NCBI GenBank assembly: GCA_050920955.1
Contig: JBPBQS010000204.1
Location: 1-64,000, forward strand
Reading direction: 5' to 3'
Length of the DNA stretch: 64,000 nucleotides
From: CAXSEF01 sp050920955
GTDB lineage: Bacteria > Pseudomonadota > Alphaproteobacteria > Acetobacterales > Acetobacteraceae
Both the position numbers and the translations under genes were made by a program. The notes beneath the pieces were generated by a model that saw only the letters and a program-made list of their open reading frames with translations, did not search any database and was not told the DNA's origin. This document shows positions 56,800 through 64,000 of the stretch, piece after piece. Each line of letters starts with the position of its first letter. Position 1 is the first letter of the stretch.

Positions 56800-57305
56800 G
56801 AGCTAGGGACAAAACCGTCTGAGGCAGATGACGGCGCAGGCGAGCGTGGTGAAGGCGAGATGGAGGTCGGCGCGGCGCTCATAGCGGATGCTGAGGCGAC
56901 GGAAGCGGGCAAGCCAAGCGAAGCTGCGCTCCACGACCCACCTGTGCCGTCCAAGGTGGGCGCTGCTTTCCACGCCGCGTCGCGCAATCCGTGGCTTGAT
57001 GCCACGAGCATGGCACTCCCGGCGACAGCGGCGATGATCGTAGCCCTTGTCGGAGTGCAGCTTGTCCGGGCGCTTGCGTGGCCGACCGCGGCCCCTGGCC
57101 CTCACGCCCGGCACGGCGTCCAGCGTGGCGACCAGCATCATGCTGTCGTGTCGGCCAGGGGGAGATCGGTCGGGCGCTCGCGGCCGCCCGCCCTTGGGCT
57201 TCGGCCGATCGGGCGGAAGTAGAGGCTGGATCGCTAGCCAAAGATTGTCAGGAACAAGAAGGGCCATACCCGCCAAACGCCTCAGCAGGGGTTTGTTCCC
57301 AGCTC
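56800..57305 (-). mobile_element. IS5-family insertion sequence, copy 1, internally deleted
   Basis: Ends GAGCTAGGGACAAAACCG and (reverse complement of the other end) GAGCTGGGAACAAACCCC form imperfect inverted repeats. At 506 bp it is about 340 bp shorter than copy 2. The missing block corresponds to 58706-59035 of copy 2 (330 bp), with CGG shared at both edges of the deletion. Confidence 0.85.
56803..57267 (-). pseudogene. IS5-family transposase, internal deletion
   Basis: The 154-codon remnant starts MALLVPDNLWLAIQPLLPP, keeps GGRPRAPDRS, then jumps to GRHDSMMLVATLDAVPG and continues to the normal C-terminus (HLGRHRWVVERSFAWLARF and LHLAFTTLACAVICLRRF). The first catalytic Asp, present in copy 2 as AALDSASLAA, is lost with the deletion, while the second Asp (RHDSMM) and the Glu (VVERSF) remain. 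It is therefore expected to be inactive, although its inverted repeats could still be moved by an active relative elsewhere. Confidence 0.85.
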
Positions 57306-57466
57306 TTAATGTTACAGTCGCAATCAAACATTGCTGGCACAAAAAACTTTTATCTTTACGTTTAGTGGTAATAGAAATTGGGCCGATTGACATACATGGT
57401 GTGTGCCGATCCTGGTAGCACGCTGCTCCATGCTTACGCCGACGATGTCAGATCAAGGAGTCCGCC

Positions 57467-58342
57467 ATGACAGATGAGAAAACCCTAAGCAAGGTCTTAC
57501 ATCTACCTCCACCAAACAAAGACAAAGATACGAAAAATATTTCTAGATCACAAATAATTACAAAACGTAATGATTTAATAGCAAGAATTAAAGCGCTCAG
57601 AAGCAAAAAAGATGTCATTGAATATAATTCTATTGAAGAAGCTCTAAAAAAAGTGGACGACTCTATCAAAATCCTCGCGGAAATCACTCCGGAAGAGCAT
57701 ATTTTTGTTCATGCCGAAATGAAGAAAACAAAGGAATTGGCAAAAACGAACTTGGATGCCGAACAAATTCAACGAGTCAAGGTAATGAATTGTTTTAAGA
57801 CATGCATGAAATCATTGAAAGAACTAGAAGATAAGACTGTCGGATCTGAGGAAGAAATAGAAATAGAGAATGAGCTGAATGACGAAAAAGAGAAAGAGTC
57901 TTCAATAATTTTAGGAAAAAAGATAGCTAGAGTTAGAATAGGAGATTCTATTAAAGTTGATGAAGATCCAGGTGAGAATATTATTTTATTGAAATGGAAT
58001 AAAACCATCGGAGGAATACCTGTTATAAAGGAAGATAATTTTATTGTTTTAATGGATAAGCATCAACTTAAACATAGTCCTCAAATTGGAGAGTTTGGAA
58101 AAAGTGGTCATTATCATGGGAAAAGAGGGTCTATTCTTCTTGGTGGATTAGATAGTCATAGAGATACATATGGTAAAGAAGTTCTGGCTTACGCACGTAA
58201 ACTTGTGGAAGAGCGGGCCTCAGAAAATTTAGAAAGTATTATAGAAAATAAAGTAAGAGGAGAATCCTTTGAATTCTACATCTCTGTAAAACGTTCTGGT
58301 AAGTTTTGGTATGCTGTCTATCACGGAAACCCTCCCAATTAA
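57467..58342 (+). CDS. Hypothetical protein, AT-rich foreign gene between IS copies
   Basis: I do not recognise this 291-residue protein. Residues 1 to about 150 are Lys/Glu-rich and probably helical, possibly coiled coil (RNDLIARIKALRSKKDVIEY, SLKELEDKTVGSEEEIEIEN). The C-terminal part looks globular: NIILLKWNKTIGGIPVIKED, KSGHYHGKRGSILLGGLDSH, and EFYISVKRSGKFWYAVYHGN at the end, rich in His, Tyr and Gly. No signal peptide or membrane segment is seen. AAGGAG lies 6-7 bp before the ATG. Base composition is strikingly AT-rich against the surrounding GC-rich genome, so it was acquired by transfer. Its TAA stop coincides with the TTAA at the border of IS copy 2, so the original C-terminus may be truncated. 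Confidence 0.75.
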   Translation: MTDEKTLSKVLHLPPPNKDKDTKNISRSQIITKRNDLIARIKALRSKKDVIEYNSIEEALKKVDDSIKILAEITPEEHIFVHAEMKKTKELAKTNLDAEQIQRVKVMNCFKTCMKSLKELEDKTVGSEEEIEIENELNDEKEKESSIILGKKIARVRIGDSIKVDEDPGENIILLKWNKTIGGIPVIKEDNFIVLMDKHQLKHSPQIGEFGKSGHYHGKRGSILLGGLDSHRDTYGKEVLAYARKLVEERASENLESIIENKVRGESFEFYISVKRSGKFWYAVYHGNPPN

Positions 58343-59186
58343 GAGCTAGGGACAAACCGCCTGATCTGTCGCATGCAGATGACAGCGCAGGCGAGCGTGG
58401 TGAAGGCGAGATGGAGGTCGGCGCGGCGCTCATAGCGGATGCTGAGGCGCTGGAAGCGGGCGAGCTAGGCGAAGGATCGTTCCACGATCCACCTGTGCCG
58501 TCCCAGATGGGCGCTGCTGTCCACGCCGCGTCACGCGATCCGCGGCTTGATGCCACGGGCCCGACACTCCCGGCGGCAGCACCTATGGTCATAGCCCTTG
58601 TCGGCGTGAAGCTTGTCCGGGCGCTTGCGTGGCCGACCGCGGCCCCTGGCCCTCACGCCCGGCACGGCGTCCAGCTTGGCGACCAGCATCATGCTGTCGT
58701 GTCGGTTGGCGCCGCTCAGGACAACGCCGAGCGGCGTGCCGCGGGCGTCCGTGACGAGGTGGCGCTTCGTGCCGGGCCGGCCGCGATCCGTCGGGTTCGG
58801 GCCGACCTCGGCACCCCCTTTTTTGCCGCGAGGCTGGCGCTGTCGAGGGCCGCCCGGCTCCAGTCCAGCTGTCCTGCGTCGTCCAGCCGCTCCAGCAGCA
58901 CACGGTGCAGGCGGGTCCAGACCCCGGCGGCGTGCCACTCGCCGAGCCTGCGCCAGCACGTCTTGCCGCAGCAGCCCAGCTCGGCGGGCACCTCGTGCCA
59001 CTGGATGCCGGTGCGCAGCACGAACAGGATCCCGGCCAGGGCAGATCGGTCCGGCGCTCGCGGCCGCCGGCCCTTCGGCTTCGCTCGCCCGGGCGGCAGC
59101 AGAGGTTCAATGGCTTGCCAGAGGTCGTCAGGAACAAGGAGTGCCATGCCCATCTAAGGCCCTGGATGAGGTTTTGTCCCCAGCTC
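58343..59186 (-). mobile_element. IS5-family insertion sequence, copy 2, near full length
   Basis: 844 bp. Ends are GAGCTAGGGACAAACCG and, reverse complement of the other side, GAGCTGGGGACAAAACC; both are bordered by TTAA. Length, two-frame transposase and end sequence agree with the IS427-like group of IS5 (family knowledge; subgroup tentative). Confidence 0.85.
58346..59147 (-). pseudogene. IS5-family transposase with -1 frameshift site and nonsense mutations
   Basis: The first frame runs from MALLVPDDLWQAIEPLLPPG through IQWHEVPAELGCCGKTCWRR and LDWSRAALDSASLAAKKG. There the sequence GCA AAA AAG GGG contains an A-AAA-AAG slippery heptamer; a -1 shift continues as GGAEVGPNPTDRGRPGTKRH, RHDSMMLVAKLDAVPGVRAR and ARGIKPRIA. 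Programmed frameshifting at this place is known for IS5 relatives. Two later stop codons (TGA after KPRIA, TAG after ERSFA), compared with CGA and TGG in copy 1, interrupt the region before and after the catalytic Glu, so the copy is inactive. Confidence 0.85.
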
Positions 59187-59252
59187 TTAAGGAGTGGTTT
59201 CCAAAGGCCCGGCCTTTGGCGGAGTTTGAGGCAGAGCCTCAACCTTGCTTGC
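59187..59252. repeat. Family A repeat, copy 9, right half
   Basis: Starts with TTAAGGAGTGGTTTCCAAAG, then GCCCGGCCTTTGGCGGAGTT, TGAGGCAGAGCCTCAACC and TTGCTTGC. It complements the left half at 56735-56799 and ends at the stop codon of the Gfo/Idh/MocA gene. Confidence 0.85.
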
Positions 59253-60377
59253 TCAAGGCCCGCCGACGTCGGCCCAGCGCGAGTCGGCCCTGGTCGACGC
59301 CAGCCCCGCCGCGATGAACCTCAGCCCGCGCACGCCCTCGGCCACGCCGGGAAGCGGGGCATCTCCTTCGGCCCCCGTCTCGAGCCGGTCGGCGAAGTCG
59401 CGGTAGAGCTGCGCGAACGCCTCGAGGTAGCCCTCGGGATGGCCGGCCGGGATGCGGCTCGCCTGCGTGGCGCCGGCGCCGGCGCGGCGGATCACGCGGG
59501 GCGCCTCGCCGTAGGGGGAGTAGACCAGCTGGTTCGGCTGCTCCTGCGCCCACTCGAGCCCCCCGGCCTCGCCGTAGACGCGCAGCCGCAGGCCGTTCTC
59601 GTTGCCGGGCGCCACCTGCGAGGACCACAGCATGCCACGCGCGCCGCCCGCGAAGCGGAGCAGCATGTGCGCGTTGTCGTCGACCCGGCGGCCCGGCACG
59701 AAGGCCGAGAGGTCGGCCGCCACGCGCTCGCAGCGCAGCGAGGTCACGAACTCGGCCAGGTTGAACGCGTGCGTGCCGATGTCGCCGAGGCAGCCCGCCT
59801 CGCCGCTCTGCGCCGGGTCGGTCCGCCAAGCCGCCTGCCTGTGGCCGCTGTCCTCCAGCCTGGTCGTCAGCCACTCCTGCGGGTACTCGACCTGCACCAC
59901 GCGGATCGTGCCGAGGGCGCCGGCCAGGACCATCTCGCGCGCCTGCCGCACCAGGGGATAGCCGGTGTAGTTGTGGGTGAGCAGGAACGGGACGCCCCGC
60001 CGCTCGACCAGGGCGGCGAGGGCGAGGGCGTCCTCCAGCCGGTGGGTCATCGGCTTGTCGCAGATGACGGCGATGCCGCGCTCGACGAACGCGGTGGCCG
60101 CCTGCGCGTGCAGGTGGTTCGGCGTGACGATCGCGACGGCGTCGACACGGTCCTCGCGCGCGGCCTCCCTCGCCGCCATCTCCGCGAAATCGTCGTAGGC
60201 CCGGTCGGGGGCGACGTGGAACGTGTCCGCGCTCGCCCGACCCCGTGCGGGGTCGGAGGAGAACGCGCCGGCGACCAGCTCCCAACGGTCGTCGAGCCGC
60301 GCGGCGATGCGGTGCACGGCGCCGATGAACGCGCCCTGCCCGCCGCCGACCATGCCGAGACGGAGCCGGCGCGGCAT
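59253..60377 (-). CDS. Gfo/Idh/MocA family oxidoreductase
   Basis: A 374-residue NAD(P)-dependent dehydrogenase. The Rossmann fold starts LRLGMVGGGQGAFIGAVHRI, with VDAVAIVTPNHLHAQAATAF and the catalytic-lysine motif GIAVICDKPMTHRLEDALAL near residue 95. GEAGCLGDIGTHAFNLAEF near 195 provides the conserved Asp/His pair. Members oxidise sugar or cyclitol hydroxyls. Its ATG overlaps the stop of the upstream isomerase gene (ATGA), and the pair resembles dehydrogenase-TIM-barrel couples that act in keto-sugar or inositol-like catabolism. The exact substrate is unknown. Confidence 0.9.
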   Translation of the reverse strand: MPRRLRLGMVGGGQGAFIGAVHRIAARLDDRWELVAGAFSSDPARGRASADTFHVAPDRAYDDFAEMAAREAAREDRVDAVAIVTPNHLHAQAATAFVERGIAVICDKPMTHRLEDALALAALVERRGVPFLLTHNYTGYPLVRQAREMVLAGALGTIRVVQVEYPQEWLTTRLEDSGHRQAAWRTDPAQSGEAGCLGDIGTHAFNLAEFVTSLRCERVAADLSAFVPGRRVDDNAHMLLRFAGGARGMLWSSQVAPGNENGLRLRVYGEAGGLEWAQEQPNQLVYSPYGEAPRVIRRAGAGATQASRIPAGHPEGYLEAFAQLYRDFADRLETGAEGDAPLPGVAEGVRGLRFIAAGLASTRADSRWADVGGP

Positions 60378-61432
60378 CAGCCCAGCCCCAGCATGCGTCG
60401 GTTCGCCGCGTCGTCGGCGCCGCTGGAGGCGAAGTCGTCGAAGGCGCGGCCGGCGACCTCGATGATGTGGCGCGCGATGAACGGCGCGCCCTCGGCCGCC
60501 CCCTGCTCGCTGTCCTTGATGCAGCACTCCCACTCGAGCACGGCCCAGCCGTCGAACCCGTGGCGCGACAGCCGAGAGAAGATCGCGCCGAAATCCACCT
60601 GGCCGTCGCCGAGCGAGCGGAACCGCCCGGCCCGGTCCACCCAGGGCTGGAAGCCGCCGTACACGCCCTGCCGCCCCGTCGGGTTGAACTCGGCGTCCTT
60701 GGCGTGGAACATCCTGATGCGGGAATGATAGATGTCGATGAAGGCGAGGTAGTCGAGCTGCTGCAGCACGAAGTGGCTGGGGTCGTACAGCATGGCGCAG
60801 CGCGGATGGCCGCCGACCCGCTCGAGGAACATCTCGAAGGTGACGCCGTCGTGCAGGTCCTCGCCCGGGTGGATCTCGTAGCAGAGGTCGACGCCGGCCT
60901 CGTCGAACGCGTCGAGGATCGGCCGCCAGCGCCGTGCCAGCTCGTCGAACCCGGTCTCGACCAGCCCGGCCGGGCGCTGCGGCCAGGGATAGAGATAGGG
61001 CCAGACCAGGCCGCCGGAGAAGGTGGCGTGCGCCGCGAGGCCCAGGTGGCGCGAGGCCCTGGCCGCCAGGTGGAGCTGCTCGACCGCCCAGGCCTGCCGC
61101 GCGGCCGGATTGCCGTGCACCGCGGGCGGCGCGAAGCCGTCGAACGCGACGTCGTAGGCCGGGTGCACGGCGACGAGCTGGCCCTGCAGGTGGGTGGACA
61201 GCTCGGTCAGCTCCACCCCGGCCTCGGCCAGCGTGCCCCTGACCTCGTCGCAGTAGGTCCGGCTCTCCGCCGCCCGCGCGAGGTCGAACAGGCGCGCGTC
61301 CCAGCTCGGGATCTGCACCCCCTTGTAGCCGTGCGCCGCCGCCCACTTTGCAATCGCGCCGAGACTGTCGAAGGGCGGCGCGTCGCCGGCGAACTGGGCC
61401 AGGAAGATCGCGGGGCCTTTGATCGTCTTCAT
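60377..61432 (-). CDS. Sugar phosphate isomerase/epimerase family TIM barrel
   Basis: A 351-residue AP_endonuc_2/xylose-isomerase-like TIM barrel. Motifs: AAAHGYKGVQIPSWDARLFD, VELTELSTHLQGQLVAVHPA, LCYEIHPGEDLHDGVTFEMF, MLYDPSHFVLQQLDYLAFID, FHAKDAEFNPTGRQGVYGGF and VLEWECCIKDSEQGAAEG, which carry the expected Glu/Asp/His metal ligands. The start MKTIKGPAI has an excellent GGAGGAGGAG 6 bp upstream. Enzymes of this fold catalyse isomerisation, epimerisation or dehydration of keto-sugars or cyclitols, and the coupled dehydrogenase suggests a two-step pathway. Confidence 0.88.
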   Translation of the reverse strand: MKTIKGPAIFLAQFAGDAPPFDSLGAIAKWAAAHGYKGVQIPSWDARLFDLARAAESRTYCDEVRGTLAEAGVELTELSTHLQGQLVAVHPAYDVAFDGFAPPAVHGNPAARQAWAVEQLHLAARASRHLGLAAHATFSGGLVWPYLYPWPQRPAGLVETGFDELARRWRPILDAFDEAGVDLCYEIHPGEDLHDGVTFEMFLERVGGHPRCAMLYDPSHFVLQQLDYLAFIDIYHSRIRMFHAKDAEFNPTGRQGVYGGFQPWVDRAGRFRSLGDGQVDFGAIFSRLSRHGFDGWAVLEWECCIKDSEQGAAEGAPFIARHIIEVAGRAFDDFASSGADDAANRRMLGLG

Positions 61433-61564
61433 GAGAGCTCCTCCTCCGGCATTGTGCCTGCCGTTGTCGCGCGCGCGCCACCCGGTTCGCGCCACGACGA
61501 AAGACAATCGCCCTTGACGCAGCGGCGCAAGGCCTGCGCTCCGGGCCGGCCCGCGGCCCCGGGT

Positions 61565-62965
61565 TCAGAGCGCGGGGTGCCTGCGGTGCCAGTCGGTGGC
61601 CTGCTGGAAGGCGTGGCCGGCGCGGAGCAGCAGCGCCTCCTCCATGTGGCGCGACACGAACTGGAAGGCGACCGGCGTCCCCCGCTCCGTGAAGCCGCAG
61701 GGCAGGGTGATCGTCGGGCTGCCCGACATGTTGAACGGGCACGTGGGACGCAGCAGCGCGGCGATGAGGCCGGCGTCCTCGCCCAGCGCCGCCATTCGCG
61801 CCACGGTCGGCGAGGCGTAGCCCTGGGCCGGCACCACCAGCAGGTCGATCTCCTCGAACAGGGCCCGCAGGCGCCCGGAAAAATCCATCCGGCGCAGCAG
61901 CATCCGCTGGTGGTCCATGCCCGACTGCGCCCGGCCGAGCTCGATGAGGCCGGCCAGGCCCGGACCGTACTCGGCCTTGCGCGCGGGATAGGTCGCGTCG
62001 TGCGCCACCGCCGTCTCGACGCCGCAGAGCGGGAACCAGTCCTCGACGATCCGCCGCACGTCGGGGAGCGTCACCTCGCGGATGTCGCCGCCCAGCCCGG
62101 CGATCACGCCGAGCGCGTCCTCGGTCGCCCCGAGCATCATGGCGTCGGCGCCGGCGTTGAAGGCGGGGTCCACGCCGATGCGCAGGCCGCGCAGCCCCCG
62201 CCCCAGCCCCGCGGCGTAGTCGGGCACGGGCTCCAGGCTCGCGGTCGGGTCCGCGGGATCGGCGCCCGCCAGGACGCCGAGCATCGCCGCGCAGTCGGCG
62301 GCGCTGCGCGCCATGGGCCCGACGTGGTCGAGCGTTGCCGCCAGCTCGAAGACGCCGTGGCGGCTGACCCGCCCCCAGGTCGGCTTGAGGCCGGTCAGGC
62401 CGCTCGCCGCCGAGGGGAAGCGGATCGACCCGCCCGTGTCGGTCCCGAGCGAGGCGAAGCAGAGGCCCGCCGCGGTCGCGACCCCGGAGCCGCTCGACGA
62501 GGAGCCGACCCAGGTATCGGCGTTCCAGGGGCTGACCGGCGGCGGAACGTCCGGGTGATGGTCGGCGTAGGCCCCTTCCGTGAGCTGCAGCTTGCCCAGG
62601 ATGACCGCGCCCGCATCCCGCAGCCTGCGCACGACGGTCGCATCCTCGTCGGGGCGGAAGTCCCGATGGATCGCCATGCCGGCGGCGGTCGGGACGCCTT
62701 TCGTCCAGCACAGGTCCTTCACGGCGACGGGCACGCCGTGCAGCGGCCCCCGGATGTCGCCCCGGGTGATCTCGGCCTCGGCCTGGCGCGCCTCGGCGAG
62801 GGCCTGCTCCTCCATCACGAACGCGAAGCTTCTCAGCCGCCCGTCCAGCGACCGGATGCGCGCGAGCTGGGCCTGCGCCAGCGCGACGGGGGACACCTGC
62901 CCGGAGTGGATCAGGCCCGCCACTTCCGTCAGCTCGCGATAGTGAAGCTCCGACACGGCCGTCAT
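61565..62965 (-). CDS. Amidase signature family hydrolase
   Basis: A 466-residue amidase. Catalytic Lys in GPLHGVPVAVKDLCWTKG, Ser pair in TWVGSSSSGSGVATAAGLCF near residue 150, followed by SLGTDTGGSIRFPSAASGLT and LKPTWGRVSRHGVFELAATL. RPTCPFNMSGSPTITLPCGF is conserved near the C-terminus. It is clearly different from the amidase at 42839. It lies upstream of the isomerase and dehydrogenase genes on the same strand (133-bp gap), so it may hydrolyse an amide-containing precursor in the same catabolic route; that link is inference. ATG at 62965 has only a weak purine tract upstream. Confidence 0.9.
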   Translation of the reverse strand: MTAVSELHYRELTEVAGLIHSGQVSPVALAQAQLARIRSLDGRLRSFAFVMEEQALAEARQAEAEITRGDIRGPLHGVPVAVKDLCWTKGVPTAAGMAIHRDFRPDEDATVVRRLRDAGAVILGKLQLTEGAYADHHPDVPPPVSPWNADTWVGSSSSGSGVATAAGLCFASLGTDTGGSIRFPSAASGLTGLKPTWGRVSRHGVFELAATLDHVGPMARSAADCAAMLGVLAGADPADPTASLEPVPDYAAGLGRGLRGLRIGVDPAFNAGADAMMLGATEDALGVIAGLGGDIREVTLPDVRRIVEDWFPLCGVETAVAHDATYPARKAEYGPGLAGLIELGRAQSGMDHQRMLLRRMDFSGRLRALFEEIDLLVVPAQGYASPTVARMAALGEDAGLIAALLRPTCPFNMSGSPTITLPCGFTERGTPVAFQFVSRHMEEALLLRAGHAFQQATDWHRRHPAL

Positions 62966-63637
62966 GATGCTTGTTCCCTTGGCCAGGCGTTGGTGGATGG
63001 AGACCGGCTGCGTGGCACCGGGTCCATGATGCATGGACCGGAGAGGCGGGCACAGCGGCCCCGTCCGGGTTCAGGCGGCGCGGACGCGGGCCGCATGCCC
63101 GGACCCCGGCATGCGGCCGGGGCACGGATGGCGGCCTTCGCCCCGATGGCCCGACCTGCGCGGTCGTGGCTGCGGCATCTCCGGCGTCCGGGTGCGGCGG
63201 CGCGGCGTGGACCGGCGCCCGGGCAGCGGACGGGATCGGCACGGCACGGTCCTGCGTTCTGCTCCTGACCGGCGGGGAAGAATACTTAAAAAGCAAAGTC
63301 TCAATACTGACCCGCGAAACGGGTTGTTCGATCTACTTAGCGGCGGCGATGGCACGTTGATCCGGGTATTTCCCGAGTCTTTGATTCTGTTGTTGCCGAT
63401 CCGCCACATGAGACGGGCAGACTCCCGGATTTCCGACGATTGCAGTACGTCCGTACTGCATTCCTGCCGTGTCTTTCAATTCGACAGGTCTTTTAGATGT
63501 TCAATCACGCTCCCGTGATGACGGTGACAGAGATTGTCGGAACTTCTGAGACAATTGACGTGGCAGTCATGAACCCGCCCAGCTTGACCTGATGGACAGA
63601 ATTCCCCAGCGGTAGGCTCCCGGAAAAGGAGTCCTAC
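62966..63637. other. 672-bp intergenic region without a convincing gene
   Basis: The first 300 bp are GC-rich and allow several overlapping open frames, none with a ribosome binding site or protein-like pattern. From about 63280 the composition drops (AATACTTAAAAAGCAAAGTC). The second part contains a 20-bp palindrome at 63441, a small hairpin ATCACG-CTCC-CGTGAT at 63504-63519, and the leader of the next gene. A regulatory region or small RNA is possible; nothing is proven. Confidence 0.6.
63441..63460. promoter_or_regulatory. 20-bp perfect palindrome
   Basis: TGCAGTACGTCCGTACTGCA has 9-bp arms and a TC centre. It lies about 180 bp before the start of the secreted protein gene. It looks like a dimeric regulator binding site, for example of an autoinducer- or GntR-like type, but no such regulator gene is nearby. 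Confidence 0.5.
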
Positions 63638-64000
63638 GTGCATCACTACAAGATCATGACCGCCCTCTTTCCCATCTGTGCTGCATTCGCGTGCGGCACG
63701 GCTCATGCGCAGCTGGCCAACCAGCAGAGCTTCAGCGGCCAGAACAACACCATCAGCCCGTTCGGCTACGGCAACGTCGCGCAGACCTTGACCAGCACTG
63801 CGGGCCAGACCGGCAACGCGGTGTGTGCGGCATCCACGACGCCGACCTGCCTGTCGATCTCCGGCCAGGGCGACTGCACCTGGCAGACCGGCGCGAACAC
63901 GCTGGTGTCGTGCAACCAGGGCGGCAAGGCGGGGGTCGACGAGACGCCGTTCGCGCCGGTCAACTGCCACAACAACCTCGACGGCGACGGTGGCGCCAGC
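63638..64000 (+). CDS. Secreted protein of unknown function, partial
   Basis: The gene runs off the right edge; 121 codons are visible. AAAAGGAG lies 6 bp before a GTG start. An N-terminal signal peptide (MTALFPICAAFACGTAHA) is followed by QLANQQSFSGQNNTISPFGY and several Cys, Asn, Gln, Gly and Thr-rich stretches (STTPTCLSISGQGDCTWQTG, VNCHNNLDGDGGAS). Even spacing of cysteines suggests disulfides in the periplasm or outside the cell. I do not recognise a family. Confidence 0.75.
   Translation, partial: MHHYKIMTALFPICAAFACGTAHAQLANQQSFSGQNNTISPFGYGNVAQTLTSTAGQTGNAVCAASTTPTCLSISGQGDCTWQTGANTLVSCNQGGKAGVDETPFAPVNCHNNLDGDGGAS

Larger units (their letters stand above)
56800..59186. mobile_element. 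Composite-like element: two IS5-family copies flanking an AT-rich gene
   Basis: Both IS copies lie in the same orientation and each end is bordered by TTAA (56796-56799, 57306-57309, 58339-58342, 59187-59190). The outer TTAA pair looks like a target duplication: removing 56800-59190 restores a continuous family A repeat with central CACTTAAGG, as at 37486. The two copies differ at many positions and both are defective, so the element is old or was built by two independent insertions into an AT-rich island. Confidence 0.75.

Noticed and set aside
56800..59186. Active composite transposon
   Set aside because: Both transposases are defective: copy 1 lacks the first catalytic Asp and copy 2 has two nonsense codons.
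62971..63518. Open frames of 120-160 codons in the intergenic stretch before the secreted protein gene
   Set aside because: They overlap one another in different frames, have no ribosome binding site and run through the composition change; no recognisable protein pattern.

Overview
The window is a chromosomal segment of a very GC-rich alphaproteobacterium. The evidence is a divergent recG/sdhE pair followed by mfd, a PhyR-NepR-EcfG general stress response locus (known only from Alphaproteobacteria), codon use dominated by G/C in third positions, and many start/stop overlaps of the ATGA or GTGA type. An Acetobacteraceae-like member of the Rhodospirillales is my best guess, but this is inference. 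I see no rRNA, tRNA or CRISPR array.

Layout. 1-7295: the end of an ABC-2 exporter operon, recG, sdhE and mfd. 7596-8195: a YajG-like lipoprotein gene. 8322-25427: a 17 kb, one-directional trehalose/alpha-glucan block transcribed leftward as glgE, treS-maltokinase, glgB, treZ, malQ, treY, otsA. It holds three trehalose routes (TreS, TreY-TreZ, OtsA) and the maltose-1-phosphate (GlgE) route to branched glucan. 25578-29844: the general stress response locus, with phyR leftward (head of the trehalose block) and two EcfG-type sigma factors, nepR and a HisKA_2-type histidine kinase rightward.

30023-48640: a nitrogen and amide scavenging region. Two complete Urt-type (urea/short-chain amide) ABC transporters lie on either side of a MetX-like hydrolase. 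With them are two acetamidase/formamidase-family enzymes, an amidase-signature enzyme, a polar amino acid transporter with a fused permease-ATPase, and a RidA protein. Four sites match the sigma-54 -24/-12 promoter pattern, and each points at the first gene of one of these units, so the region looks like one nitrogen-limitation regulon. 48798-49580 encodes a HisN-like phosphatase.

49749-62965: a carbohydrate catabolic region with a CUT2 (Rbs-like) ABC importer, a TetR regulator, separate genes for the two halves of a plant Tm-1-like protein (UPF0261 and a PEP-hydrolase-like TIM barrel), a cupin, a Gfo/Idh/MocA dehydrogenase, a xylose-isomerase-like TIM barrel and an amidase. It is split by a 2.4 kb element (56800-59186) in which two decayed IS5-family copies bracket an AT-rich gene of unknown function. 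The window ends with a 0.67 kb non-coding stretch and the start of a secreted protein gene.

A dispersed family of about 130-bp palindromic intergenic repeats (here called family A; nine copies, one split by the IS5 element) and a second, T/A-rich hairpin family (family B; three copies) occupy most of the wider gaps. They often touch start or stop codons. They are among the most distinctive sequence features of the window.
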